Assembly: GCA_020796225.1 (NCBI GenBank)
Contig: CM036762.1
Coordinates: 52,170,407 to 52,234,406 of the forward strand
Reading direction: 5' to 3'
Source of the DNA: Arion vulgaris
Taxonomy: Eukaryota; Mollusca; Gastropoda; Stylommatophora; Arionidae
DNA: 64,000 bases
Positions 41,791-53,410 of the stretch are shown here, in pieces (within the stretch, counting starts at the first letter, position 1; each line of letters starts with the position of its first letter). The position numbers and the translations under genes were made by a program. Below the pieces are notes generated by a model, which searched no databases, had not been told where the DNA came from, and worked only from the letters and a program-made list of their open reading frames with translations.

Positions 41791-41947
41791 TAGTGGCGGC
41801 TCGTCATTAAGGACCATTGGGCGGGCCCACCAAAACTAAAGTGTACTTATTACTTTATAAATTAAAATATAACCTAATCCAAAACCATGATTTTTCCGAA
41901 AATTTTGGTCTGGCCCCACCAACAAAAATTAACACAAGCCGCCATTG
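41791..41947. mobile_element. hAT-type MITE
   Basis: Perfect 8-bp TSD gtccaaca at 41783-41790 and 41948-41955; ends (T)AGTGGCGGCTCGT and ..GCCGCCATTG. 157 bp. Confidence 0.85.
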
Positions 41948-42159
41948 GTCCAACAGCTATGTACTTTGTCCTAATCTTAAAATGCTGCTGCAGAAAAAGT
42001 AGTTGTAATTTTTTACTTGAAAAAAATATTCATTGGTATGGATAGGTTAAAGGTATACTATCTGAGGTTCGGGACAAGCTTTGGCAACAACAAAAGTATT
42101 TTAGAAATGTCGGTACAGAGTTGAACTATAAGAGATCTTGATCCTTTATTTGAGGGTCT

Positions 42160-42540
42160 TTTTCGAGCGCTTCATATCGGCCACTTGTTATCCACTCTGT
42201 GGGATTTGTATGTAATTGAGCCTAAGAGCGAATGTACGTTCTCCAGTTATGCACCTACAAGTAAGCCAGCACATCTGATTTCTGCGATGCTTTTTATTTA
42301 CTAGGGTAGCTTCAGTAGGCCCTTACTTCAGTCGCCTCTTACGACATGCCTTGTAGTTTGCAATGGTACTATTCTTTGCTTCTCCTGCGGGCCCCGGCAC
42401 AACACGAGCGGACCACTTGTTAACCACTATGTGTGATTTGTATATGAGCCTAAGAGCGAATGTACGTTCTCCAGTTATGCACCTACAAGTAAGCCAGCAC
42501 ATCTGATTTCTGCGATGCTTTTTATTTACTAGGGTACTCC
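42160..42540 (-). mobile_element. SINE-B partial dimer
   Basis: 42160-42413 is a full reverse copy. From 42414 a second, 125-bp piece starts ACCACTTGTTAACCACTATG and repeats the same 3' half through TTTTTATTTACTAGGGTA. The pieces share private variants (GCGAATGTACGTTCTCCAGT), so this is a local duplication, not two insertions. Confidence 0.78.
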
Positions 42541-42715
42541 CTTTCACTCCCTAGGTCACTCCTTTAAAAGACTATGTTTATTTGTAAAACTGTAATGACA
42601 AAAAAAAAAGCCCAAAGTCTTATTATATCTTGGACATTTGAACACCAATGATGTTAGCTGTGAAGGAAAAAAAATATAACTGACTAAACATACATTTAGT
42701 GACATGAGCAAATTG

Positions 42716-43579
42716 CTATAGTTCGTTCCAAAATACGTGAACATCTTGTTTTTCACCGACCCAGAAGCACTTGATTTTCAGCCTTGCTCGGTGCCATGGA
42801 CATCGTTATCCTTCGGTTCGGTGCCACGAACACCATAAATCTGAAGAACCTGTGGCTTTCTGCCAGCCCGCGTAATTGAACCGCACTCACAGGGGGCTTG
42901 TCGCCCGATGTCCAGTGCGCTACGAACATGCTGGGCAGGAGGGCCGTGAACATCTTTACCGACCGATATAAAATCATCCACTTTGACAGAAATTATTGAT
43001 TTTTACATTTTTCTATAGACAACAGTGACGACCTTCGTAAAGTATTTTTTGCCAACCCAAACTTTTAGTGCTGTAAGATTTTATTTATGTTATTAGTAAA
43101 ATAACAGCGATGTTGATTTGGTATATATGCAGAAATTTAACAGTACTATAGTCACGTTTTTATATAACTACACATTTCCGTGCTCCACATGCAATTCAGC
43201 GCAAGTGAAAATCGGAAATCCCGTGGAATTAATCAGTTCACAATGTATCTGTCATTGGCGTATGCTAACAACCTTTATTTTCATTGATAGAAGTTGAAGG
43301 TATCGTTTGTTTCACATTGCTTTTTATAATATGTAATAGGGATAAGCCTTTGCAAACATTCTCCACCATTTTGTGTATTACTGTAAATTCTAAACTTTGG
43401 TTATCATTTTTTAGTGTTTATGCACAATTATATAACAAAAAACTATTTTTGCATCAACCAAGCTACCTACCAATTAGTTAAACATGATTTCATAAGACTT
43501 CCTGAAAAAATTACTGTTATGCATCCGGTAGATTTCGTACAAATTAAACCTTAATGTGTTCACGAATTTTGGAACGAAC
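42716..43579. mobile_element. TA-type DNA transposon, second copy, with nested SINE-M
   Basis: Left end CTATAGTTCGTTCCAAAAT, right end TGTTCACGAATTTTGGAACGAAC (split here as TGTTCACGAATTTT plus GGAACGAAC). The interior matches 22377-23468 in reverse. The outermost TATAG of the right end is missing; SINE-M sequence follows. Confidence 0.7.
42748..42944 (-). mobile_element. SINE-M with TSD
   Basis: 12-bp perfect TSD cgtgaacatctt at 42736-42747 and 42945-42956. Reverse copy: CAGAAGCACTTGATTTTCAG to GCCAGCCCGCGTAATTGAAC and TGCTGGGCAGGAGGGC. Confidence 0.85.
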
Positions 43580-43634
43580 AGGGAACTTGTCACCCGTCGT
43601 CCAACGGGACACGAACACGCTGGGCAGGCGGGCT
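43580..43634 (-). mobile_element. SINE-M head fragment
   Basis: GGGAACTTGTCACCCGTCGT..CGAACACGCTGGGCAGGCGG matches the SINE-M head in reverse. Confidence 0.6.
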
Positions 43635-43775
43635 ACTACCGGAAATAAAAACCAAACCAAACAAATAAAATATTTCGGACACATGAAACACTTTGACCAA
43701 AACCTTATTGGATGGGGAAGAATGAAGAGAGAGAAAACAAGAGGAAGACCATGGTACAAGCGGTAATGAAACATC
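43635..43775 (+). mobile_element. RTE C-terminal scrap
   Basis: Reads TKQIKYFGHMKHFDQNLIGW and REKTRGRPWYKR. Same tail type as 58620. Confidence 0.5.
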
Positions 43776-43994
43776 AAGAGAGGGACAATGTATAACCAGC
43801 AGAAAACAACATGAAGGCAACAGACAAGGGATGTTGGTTGTCCATTACAGCCAACCTCCGTTTCGGACACGGTATCTTGTGATGATAAATTAAACCCATG
43901 GGCGTTCACATACATTTTTACATAGGAGAGGGGGATGGGGTGGTTGCGGGGGGATGGAATTAAAAAAAATTGTAGTTGGTAATTTATTATGGAG

Positions 43995-44258
43995 ACCTGC
44001 GCGTGTGGTGCCGGTGCCGCAAGGAAGCAAAGAATAGTACCACTGCAACATATATGCATGTCGTAAGAGGCGACTGATGTAGGGCCTAGGGATGCTACCC
44101 TAGTAAATAAAACACAGCGCAGAAATCGGATGTGCTGGCCTAACTTGTAGGCGCATAACTGGCACAACGTACAATCACACTTAGGCTCAGATCACATACA
44201 AATCACACAGGATGGTTGACACGTGGTCGATATGGAGAGTTCCAAGAAGAAGGAGACT
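43995..44258 (+). mobile_element. SINE-B copy
   Basis: CTGCGCGTGTGGTGCCGGTG head, TGTCGTAAGAGGCGACTGAT, then GGTCGATATGGAGAGTTCC and a GAAGAAGG tail. Confidence 0.85.
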
Positions 44259-44364
44259 GTGGAGAACACCAGATTCGCATAAAACTATCAAAATATCATT
44301 TCACCGGAGAGTGGGTGCACTTGCGGTCCCCTCCCATCCTTTGCCTTAACATATGTACGTCCAT

Positions 44365-44420
44365 TGGATTCATTGTGTAGACAATTGAACAACATCGTTA
44401 ACGAGAAGAAGAAGAAAAAC
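44365..44420 (+). mobile_element. I/Jockey LINE 3' end
   Basis: ATTCATTGTGTAGACAATTG then GTTAACGAGAAGAAGAAG; matches the terminal codons and stop at 36843-36860 and the (GAA)n tail. Confidence 0.5.
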
Positions 44421-44880
44421 TAAAAAAATTATTTTTGTATTCACTTAGAAATAAAGAAACATATTTCCACACAAGCGTTGTGGACTATTATTTTTCTTAC
44501 CGTGAACTCTGACTTTCTCTTGTTTGTGGAATAAAGATTAACGCTTGTTGGAGACTGGGTTCACCTACCTTCAACCACAGACTTCTCCGCTTGCTATATC
44601 AGATCGTGTAGACCATTAAAAATAAGCGGCCGATAAGCCTCATTTTCATTTTCTTGAGTAGCACTAAAAAATACCACTTGACCCTGACAAGAACTGAACT
44701 CTGAACAAACTATAGGATTATTGAAAAACTGAAATAGGAATGTGGAACCTTTTTTTTTATTCATCACTTACACGCCCGTTATTTGCTCTCGGGAGGGCCA
44801 GTGTGCACTTGACCCAATGTTTCCTGGTCAGACTGAGCAGGGTCAGAGGGTCATAGTTACTGATGCTGTTGCCTGGGTTC
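44421..44880. other. Unassigned
   Basis: A T-run near 44750; no element recognised. Confidence 0.3.
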
Positions 44881-44884
44881 GCAA

Positions 44885-45132
44885 TGAGAAAAATGAAAAT
44901 CGTGGCATATCCCAAAGGACGTAGCCATCAACCACAGTAAACAAGTCGTTGATTTTCTAGTCACCACTTATACGTTCAGTAGTTTGCCATTGCTTTCTGA
45001 ACGGGTGGCGCCATCGTCCTTTTGTTAAAATCAACGGAAACAATTTGAAACAATTTCGAAGCAAACTGTCCGCAGCGTGATTCGAACTCAGAACGTCGGG
45101 GTTAATAGACCGAGTCACTAACCCCTAGGCCA
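44885..45132 (-). mobile_element. SINE-T copy fused to SINE-B
   Basis: AAAATGAAAATCGTGGCATA to GACCGAGTCACTAACCCC in reverse, with degraded B-box GATTCGAACTC. Directly followed by a headless SINE-B. Confidence 0.78.
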
Positions 45133-45358
45133 CAACAACGCTACGAGCTACAAGACATATCGTAAGAGGTGACTGAGGTAGAGGCTTAGGGAAGTTACCC
45201 TAGTAAAAAAAAAAAGCGTAGCGTAGCAGACATCGAATGTGTTTGCCTAATTGAAGGCGCATAACTGGCACAACCTATAATCGCCCTTAGACTCGGATCA
45301 CATACAGATCATAAAGAGTGGTTTAACAATTGATCGAAATGGAGCGTTCGAAGAAGAA
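45133..45358 (+). mobile_element. Headless SINE-B
   Basis: Begins at CTACGAGCTACAAGACATAT, lacking the first about 50 bp, and ends CGTTCGAAGAAGAA. Confidence 0.75.
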
Positions 45359-45659
45359 TCATCCTCATAATTACATCCGGGTTACTCGTCGGTACTGCGG
45401 AGTTTCTGCTCTGTCGTTGAGATCTTTCTGTGTAAGAAAGATATAGGCGTACACATGGTTGTTACACGAAGTGCTGTAATGATAATCATATCAATCATCA
45501 ATTTTTTTTTTTTTTTTTCGCTTTCAACTCAGACGAAGTTTCATCTCTGAAACTGATTTTCATCTCTGAATCCGTTTTTCCAATTTCTCACAATGGCAGC
45601 AGCGTGCACATTGTAAATTACTTTACACTGGCAGCCGTGTGCTCAATGTACTCGTAATT

Positions 45660-45835
45660 AGTATTCCTCGCCATACAGGCAGATTTTCTCCGACTTCAGA
45701 GGTACTCACGTTATCGTCCTGAGTAAGACCAGGGACTCGAACAAATGCCGGACAGTAGGTTCGAACCCGAGCTATGAGGCGTCTCACAGCTAGCAGGCCG
45801 AGCTACTATCAACTACTCTAGGCAGTCCCCAATCA
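45660..45835 (-). mobile_element. SINE-D, tRNA-like head
   Basis: In reverse: GTAGCTCGGCCTGCTAGC (A-box) and GGGTTCGAACCTA (B-box), then CAGGGACTCG-type repeat and TCTGAAGTCGG. Related to 25500. Spacing is too irregular for a functional tRNA. Confidence 0.6.
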
Positions 45836-45854
45836 TCAATTTAATCTATACAGT

Positions 45855-46017
45855 CAGTGGCGGCTCGTCATTAAAGGGGCCCCTGGGCCGTGCCCACCAA
45901 AATAATGTGTAACGTGTATGTATTATTTTATAAATTAAAACATAGCAACCCCAAACCAAGATTTTTCCGAAATTTGTGTCTGGCCCCACAAACACAAATG
46001 ATCACGAGCCGCCACTG
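45855..46017. mobile_element. hAT-type MITE
   Basis: Perfect 8-bp TSD tatacagt at 45847-45854 and 46018-46025; ends CAGTGGCGGCTCGT and ACGAGCCGCCACTG. 163 bp. Confidence 0.9.
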
Positions 46018-46249
46018 TATACAGTTATTATCGATCATTGTGGCGTCATGGTAACACAGTAGAAAACTCTCTGGATTAAATCACAAACACAGCAGGGTCA
46101 GTTCTCGATCACATGAAAAAATGATACATAATACAAGCACAAAAACAGTGTAAGTCATTGTTATCATATTCCACACAAGTCACAACAGACCGAGATACCA
46201 TCTTTCAAACAAGCCAGATGTAGCAGAACTCATCTATATATGGCCCTTT

Positions 46250-46412
46250 TCGATTTTATATATATATATATTTCTCTCGTACCGATATACGTTAGGTAGG
46301 GCCTGCAAGTAATTTCTCCATACCGCTCTTTCGTGTGCAACTCGCCCAATCTCTTCCAGGGACTTGAGTCCGATATTCCTTGACTCTCTGCAAAGTTCAA
46401 TTCAGGGTTCCC
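46250..46412 (-). mobile_element. RTE C-terminal scrap
   Basis: The minus strand reads ESQGISDSSPWKRLGEL and ERYGEITCRPYLTY, matching the plus-strand copy at 47795-47965. Confidence 0.55.
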
Positions 46413-46432
46413 TAAAGATTCATCTCTTTATT

Positions 46433-46688
46433 CACCCGAGTGGTTACTGGGGCCCAAGTTTGAGGTGTAAAGAATAGAACCACTGTTACCTGCCACGCAT
46501 GTCGTAAGAGACGGCTAAGGAAGTTTGAATGAAATCGGATACACGTGTCCTAAATGTGTAGAGGTCTACGCGTTTAGGGGCCTACCAAACCAATGTGCAA
46601 CGTATACACGTTCTTGGCAAAGATCAAACATATCACAAAGAGTGATTAAAATTGGTCGTAAAGAACGAACGCAAAGAAGAAGAAGTTG
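46433..46688 (+). mobile_element. SINE-A copy with TSD
   Basis: 11-bp TSD atctctttatt at 46422-46432 and 46689-46699. Confidence 0.9.
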
Positions 46689-46754
46689 ATCTCTTTATTG
46701 AACCCTCTGCCTCCCCTTTCAATGTCTACTTTGGATCATTTCTTCTCATTTGAA

Positions 46755-47560
46755 CAGAAATGAATTGTCTACGCAGAATGCTTGGGGTAACAAGAAGAGA
46801 TCGGTTGAGAAGTGAAGACATCAGGAAAAAAGTCTTTACAGCATCAATACTAAACTTCATTCAGAAACAACAAATTAAATGGTTCGGCTACACAACAGAC
46901 AGTGCATCTCAAAGAGCAATGTTGCTCCGATACAATAGATACAAAGCAAAAGACAGTGCATCTCAAAGAGCAATGTTGCTCCGATACAATAGATACAAAG
47001 CAAAAGACAGTGCATCTCAAAGAGCAATGTTGCTCCGATACAATAGATACAAAGCAAAAGACAGTGCATCTCAAAGAGCAATGTTGCTCCGATACAATAG
47101 ATACAAAGCAACAGACAGTGCAACATCTCAAAGAGCAATGTTGCTCCGATACAATAGATACAAAGCAACAGACAGTGCAACATCTCAAAGAGCAATGTTG
47201 CTCCGATACAATAGATACAAAGCAACAGACAGTGCATCTCAAAGAGCAATGTTGCTCCGATACAATAGATACAAAGCAACAGACAGTGCATCTCAAAGAG
47301 CAATGTTGCTCCGATACAATAGATACAAAGCAACAGACAGTGCAACATCTCAAAGAGCAATGTTGCTCCGATACGATACAAAGCAACAGACAGTGCAACA
47401 TCTCAAAGAGCAATGTTGCTCCGATACAATAGATACAAAGCAAAAGGCCGGCCACGCAAAAGGTGGACCTCAGAGATAAAATAAGCGACGAAAGACACTA
47501 TTTATGAAGCGTACACAAGGGCTCGTTCTAGAAATCTCTTCTTATCCTGACGCTGTGAGA
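46755..47560 (+). mobile_element. RTE C-terminal fragment with internal coding satellite
   Basis: Reads MNCLRRMLGVTRRDRLR, ILNFIQKQQIKWFGY, then about ten copies of DSA(T)SQRAMLLRYNRYKAK/T, then KAGHAKGG and the 3' part. Related copies at 9005 and 23471 have the block once. Confidence 0.8.
46894..47446 (+). repeat. 54/57-bp tandem repeat, about ten units
   Basis: Unit GACAGTGCATCTCAAAGAGC + AATGTTGCTCCGATACAATA + GATACAAAGCAAAA (54 bp). A CAA insertion gives the 57-bp variant. Both lengths are multiples of three; the ninth unit has an 8-bp-type deletion that breaks frame. Confidence 0.93.
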
Positions 47561-47794
47561 CAAAACATGATTGAAGAAAAGAAAAAAAAGAAGATTTCTT
47601 CTGAAGGTATGCCCAACATATTCCTATCTTCTCCTTATAACAGTTGTTACTAGTAGTTACTATCTTCTTCTCCTTATAACAGTTGTTACTAGTGGTTAAC
47701 CAGATATTTCTCTGATTTCTTCATGTTTCCTGAATTCGTCCAATTTTATGCTCATTTTTTTCGCAGACATCTAATTAAAAAATTTTTTTAATTG

Positions 47795-47965
47795 AAGTGG
47801 GATGCAAACGGTTCAAGAAAGAGAGGTCGACCTAAGGAGACCCTGAAACGAACTTTGCCGAGAGAGGCAGGAAATATCGGTCTCAGTTCCATGGAGGAGA
47901 TTGAACGAGTTGTCCAGGATAGAGCGGTATGGAGAAATTACTTGCAGACCCTATGTAACGTATAA
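47795..47965 (+). mobile_element. RTE C-terminal scrap
   Basis: Reads WDANGSRKRGRPKETLKRTL and GLSSMEEIERVVQDRAVWRN then YLQTLCNV-stop. Confidence 0.7.
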
Positions 47966-48229
47966 CGGTACGAGAGGAATTATTATTATTTGTCCGCTTT
48001 GGTGCCTCTTTCCTTCCGAAAGTTCACATAATAACATCTGTTGACGTATACGGCTATTGCCCCATTCTTCTCACATGCCATAGTTAACTTAATCTTGTAA
48101 TGCTGAGCATGCCCATGATGGAAGACACGTTTGTACTTTGCAGTTCTTCAGAGTTTGTTTTCTTGTCCTACCATCTGATGTTTTCACAATCTTTCTCCGC
48201 ATAAATGGCACGCCTCTTGTCAAGAGTAT
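47966..48229. other. Unassigned
   Basis: No recognised element. Confidence 0.3.
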
Positions 48230-48259
48230 TGCACAAAGCACGTACTCCGTAGATCCATA

Positions 48260-48440
48260 AACAACCTTAAGGTCTCTGAAAAAATGCACTCGGGAAGAGA
48301 TCGGTGTGGTCCGGATTTGAACCTACGACCTTCAGAACACAAGACAACTGTTAACCATGTAGCCACAGAGAACCAAATCATTGAGTACCCTCCCTCAAGT
48401 ACTCGAAGTACTAAGAGACTACGAGTAAACTTCATCAAAT
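48260..48440 (-). mobile_element. tRNA-like SINE, single copy here
   Basis: In reverse: GTGGCTACATGGTTAACAG (A-box-like) and AGGTTCAAATCCGG (B-box). The T-stem does not pair well, so a SINE head is more likely than a tRNA gene. Confidence 0.45.
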
Positions 48441-48517
48441 AGCAATCAAATACCCACAATAGATAAAGTGGCTTCAGTATTAAAAGAAAAATAAACGTTA
48501 ATAAAATGATGTTGATA

Positions 48518-51500
48518 AATAGTGCATAAACCTAGCATAAACCATATAATAGTGCATAAACCTAGCATAAACCTAGCATAAACCTAGCATAAACCTGCAT
48601 AAACCATATAATAGTGCATAAACCATAGAATAGTGCATAAACCATAGAATAGTGCATAAACCATAGAATAGTGCATAAACCATAGATTAGTGAAGAAACC
48701 TAGCATAAACCATAGAATAGTGAAGAAACCTAGCATAAACCATAGAATAGTGCATAAACCATAGAATAGTGCATAAACCTAGCATAAACCATAGAATAGT
48801 GCATAAACCTAGCATAAACCATAGAATAGTGCATAAACCATAGAATAGTGCATAAACCTAGCATAAACCATAGAATAGTGCATAAACCATAGAATAGTGC
48901 ATAAACCTGCATAAACCATAGAATAGTGCATAAACCTGCATAAACCATAGAATAGTGCATAAACCATAGAATAGTGCATAAACCTGCATAAACCATAGAA
49001 TAGTGCATAAACCATAGAATAGTGCATAAACCATAGAATAGTGCATAAACCATAGAATAGTGCATAAACCATAGATTAGTGAAGAAACCTAGCATAAACC
49101 ATAGATTAGTGAAGAAACCTAGCATAAACCATAGATTAGTGAAGAAACCTAGCATAAACCATAGAATAGTGCATAAACCATAGAATAGTGCATAAACCTA
49201 GCATAAACCATAGAATAGTGCATAAACCATAGAATAGTGCATAAACCTAGCATAAACCATAGAATAGTGCATAAACCTGCATAAACCATAGAATAGTGCA
49301 TAAACCTGCATAAACCATAGAATAGTGCATAAACCATAGAATAGTGCATAAACCATAGAATAGTGCATAAACCATAGAATAGTGCATAAACCTAGCATAA
49401 ACCATAGAATAGTGCATAAACCTGCATAAACCATAGAATAGTGCATAAACCTAGCATAAACCATAGATTAGTGAAGAAACCTGCATAAACCATAGATTGG
49501 TGCATAAACCTAGCATAAACCATAGATTAGTGAAGAAACCTGCATAAACCATAGAATAGTGCATAAACCTGCATAAACCATAGAATAGTGCATAAACCAT
49601 AGAATAGTGCATAAACCTGCATAAACCTGCATAAACCATATAATAGTGCATAAACCTGCATAAACCTAGCATAAACCATATAATAGTGCATAAACCTGCA
49701 TAAACCATATAATAGTGCATAAACCTGCATAAACCATAGAATAGTGCATAAACCTGCATAAACCATAGAATAGTGCATAAACCTGCATAAACCTAGCATA
49801 AACCTAGCATAAACCTGCATAAACCTGCATAAACCTGCATAAACCTGCATAAACCTAGCATAAACCTGCATAAACCTGCATAAACCTGCATAAACCTAGC
49901 ATAAACCTAGCATAAACCTAGCATAAACCTAGCATAAACCTGCATAAACCATAGAATAGTGCATAAACCTGCATAAACCATAGAATAGTGCATAAACCAT
50001 AGAATAGAGCATAAACCTAGCATAAACCATAGAATAGTGCATAAACCTAGCATAAACCATAGAATAGTGCATAAACCTAGCATAAACCTAGCATAAACCT
50101 GCATAAACCATATAATAGTGCATAAACCTGCATAAACCTGCATAAACCATAGAATAGTGCATAAACCTAGCATAAACCTAGCATAAACCTGCATAAACCA
50201 TATAATAGTGCATAAACCTGCATAAACCTGCATAAACCTGCATAAACCTAGCATAAACCTAGCATAAACCTAGCATAAACCTGCATAAACCATATAATAG
50301 TGCATAAACCTGCATAAACCTGCATAAACCTGCATAAACCTAGCATAAACCTAGCATAAACCTAGCATAAACCTAGCATAAACCTGCATAAACCATAGCA
50401 TAGTGCATAAACCTAGCATAAACCTAGCATAAACCTAGCATAAACCATAGAATAGTGCATAAACCTGCATAAACCATAGAATAGTGCATAAACCATAGAA
50501 TAGTGCATAAACCATAGAATAGTGCATAAACCATAGAATAGTGCATAAACCTAGCATAAACCATAGATTGGTGCATAAACCTGCATAAACCATAGATTGG
50601 TGCATAAACCTGCATAAACCATAGATTAGTGCATAAACCTGCATAAACCATAGATTGGTGCATAAACCTGCATAAACCATAGAATAGTGCATAAACCATA
50701 GAATAGTGCATAAACCATAGAATAGTGCATAAACCATAGAATAGTGCATAAACCATAGAATAGTGCATAAACCATAGAATAGTGCATAAACCATAGAATA
50801 GTGCATAAACCTAGTATAAACCATAGATTGGTGCATAAACCTGCATAAACCATAGATTGGTGCATAAACCTGCATAAACCATAGATTAGTGCATAAACCT
50901 GCATAAACCATAGATTGGTGCATAAACCTGCATAAACCATAGAATAGTGCATAAACCTAGCATAAACCATAGAATAGGGAAGAAACCTAGCATAAACCAT
51001 AGATTGGTGCATAAACCTGCATAAACCATAGATTAGTGCATAAACCTGCATAAACCATAGATTAGTGCATAAACCTAGCATAAACCATAGAATAGTGAAA
51101 CAACCTGCATAAACCATATAATAGTGCATAAACCTAGCATAAACCTAGCATAAACCTAGCATAAACCTAGCATAAACCATAGAATAGGGAAGAAACCTAG
51201 CATAAACCATAGAATAGTGAAACAACCTGCATAAACCATATAATAGTGCATAAACCTAGCATAAACCTAGCATAAACCTAGCATAAACCTAGCATAAACC
51301 ATAGATTAGTGCATAAACCATAGAATAGTGCATAAACCATAGAATAGTGCATAAACCTGCATAAACCATAGATTAGTGCATAAACCTAGCATAAACCATA
51401 GATTAGTGCATAAACCTAGCATAAACCATAGATTAGTGAAGAAACCTAGCATAAACCATAGAATAGTGCATAAACCATAGAATAGTGCATAAACCTAGCA

Positions 51501-52137
51501 TAAACCATAGAATAGTGCATAAACCATAGAATAGTGCATAAACCTGCATAAACCATAGAATAGTGCATAAACCTAGCATAAACCATAGAATAGTGCATAA
51601 ACCTAGCATAAACCATAGAATAGTGCATAAACCTGCATAAACCATAGAATAGTGCATAAACCTGCATAAACCATAGAATAGTGCATAAACCATAGAATAG
51701 TGCATAAACCTAGCATAAACCATAGAATAGTGCATAAACCTAGCATAAACCATAGAATAGTGCATAAACCATAGATTAGTGAAGAAACCTAGCATAAACC
51801 ATAGAATAGTGCATAAACCTAGCATAAACCATAGAATAGTGCATAAACCTAGCATAAACCATAGAATAGTGCATAAACCTAGCATAAATCATAGAATAGG
51901 GAAGAAACCTAGCATAAACCATAGATTAGTGCATAAACCTAGTATAAACCATAGATTAGTGCATAAACCTAGCATAAACCATAGAATAGTGCATAAACCT
52001 AGCATAAACCATAGATTAGTGCATAAACCTAGCATAAACCATAGAATAGTGAAGAAACCTAGCATAAACCATAGAATAGTGCATAAACCTAGCATAAACC
52101 TGCATAAACCATATAATAGTGAAGAGATCTAGCATAA
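48518..52137. repeat. 3.6-kb mosaic minisatellite of three words
   Basis: Built from cataaaccatagaatagtg (19 bp; variants attag, attgg, ataatag), cataaacctag (11 bp) and cataaacctg (10 bp), in changing order. After some 19-mers gcataaacc is replaced by gaagaaacc. The frequent pair 19+11 is 30 bp; 19+10 is 29 bp. The word order varies along the array: 19-mer runs at 48.6-49.4 and 50.7 kb, 10/11-mer runs at 49.8-50.4 kb, regular 30-mers at 51.7-52.1 kb. Confidence 0.95.
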
Positions 52138-52616
52138 ACACTGGAACTTGTAAACCTGTGACTTTCCCACAGCAAAAACCGTCGATTTACACGCTCATGT
52201 CTTAACAAATCTCCAACGTGATCAACAAGACGTTAAAAAAACAAAACCAGTTGAAGGTGTTGAGCCACAACTCTACTCCTGTGGTCAACAGACACTCTGG
52301 ACAGTTCTCACACCTCGGCTCACAGTGGGAGATACCACACGAGAGTTATCAATCCTGCCTTGACATGGATGGAAAGGTTTGCGCTGAAGAATAAGGAGAA
52401 CAATAAGCCTTGTGTCAAACATTGTAATCCAGAGGGTCTGGATTTCTTGAAAGAAAAACGTTGTCGGATCTATTGATAAGACATTCTAGTGTTCCCTCCG
52501 CGACGTTATCGGATTCAGCGTTAGATTTAATGTTCCTGCATGTCAACATCGAGTGCCGTGCCGACAGCTATTATTAATAGTTTCTACTTTTCACTGTATG
52601 TAGTGTTTTAAACGGT
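52138..52616. other. Unassigned
   Basis: Single-copy-looking sequence after the array; no gene signal. Confidence 0.3.
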
Positions 52617-52620
52617 CTGT

Positions 52621-52832
52621 GTCGCCCGCCTGCCCAGCGTGTTCGTAACGCGTTGGACTACGGGTGACTAGCCCTCTGGGAGTGCGGGTTCAATTCCGCG
52701 GGCTGGCAGAAAAACCACAGGTTCCCCAAATTTACGGTGTTCGTGGCACCGAACCGAAGGGTTACGATGTCCATGGCACCGAGCCGAAGAGCTGAAAGCT
52801 CAAGTGCTTCTGGATCGGGAAAAACGGTATCT
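52621..52832 (+). mobile_element. SINE-M copy
   Basis: CGCCCGCCTGCCCAGCGTGT head, B-box GCGGGTTCAATTCCGCGG, then GTTCGTGGCACCGAACCGAA and TGCTTCTGGATCGGGAAAAA. The best copy of this tRNA-like family. Confidence 0.8.
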
Positions 52833-53015
52833 GAAACAACTACAAAAGATCAAACAGGTACACGGTCAATAAGAGTTAAAAGAGAACTTGGAGACACTTT
52901 TCTATCAACAAGATATAGAATTAGATGTTTTACAGGATTCAACTGAGATAAACAGTAGAATAGCTCAAGAGAAAACAGATTTTATGAAAATGAAAAAACA
53001 TTCTCTGCACGAACT

Positions 53016-53263
53016 TCTTCTTTGCGTTCGTTCTTTACGACCAATTTTAATCACTCTTTGTGATATGTTTGATCTTTGCCAAGAACGTGTATACGTTGCA
53101 CATTGGTTTGGTAGGCCCCTAAACGCATAGACTTCTACACGCTTAGGACACATGCATCCGATTTCAGCCAAACCTCCTTAGTAGCCTCTTACGACATGCG
53201 TGGCATGTAACAGTGGTTCTATTCTTTACACCCCAAATTTGGGCCCCGGTAACCACTCGGGCG
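53016..53263 (-). mobile_element. SINE-A copy with TSD
   Basis: 12-bp TSD tctgcacgaact/tctgtacgaact at 53004-53015 and 53264-53275. Confidence 0.9.
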
Positions 53264-53275
53264 TCTGTACGAACT

Positions 53276-53410
53276 CATTAACAACGACACTGAGAAAAAG
53301 AATACTCCTTTGTCTTATTGAACCAATACTTCTGCAGGATTGTCAATTATGGACAATGAACAGACATTTAATAAGAACGTTGGAAACCACAGAGATGTGG
53401 TTTTATAATC
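53276..53410 (+). mobile_element. RTE C-terminal scrap
   Basis: Reads TLRKRILLCLIEPILLQDCQ and LWTMNRHLIRTLETTEMW, the LLYGCESWTL...RLE..EMW region. Decayed. Confidence 0.6.

Noticed and set aside
43544..44167. 207-codon minus-strand frame
   Set aside because: It crosses SINE-B, an RTE scrap and a DNA-transposon end; no single domain.
46850..47455. Minus-strand 201-codon frame and plus-strand alternative 176-codon frame in the 54/57-bp array
   Set aside because: Period divisible by three keeps shadow frames open. The frame matching RTE relatives (SQRAMLLRYN) is the only meaningful one.
48730..51885. Many minus-strand open frames of 60-167 codons (HYSMVYALFYGLC-type repeats) in the mosaic satellite
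   Set aside because: The words contain almost no stop codons on that strand, so all frames are open by composition. Word changes shift the frame constantly, and there is no promoter, splice or domain evidence.
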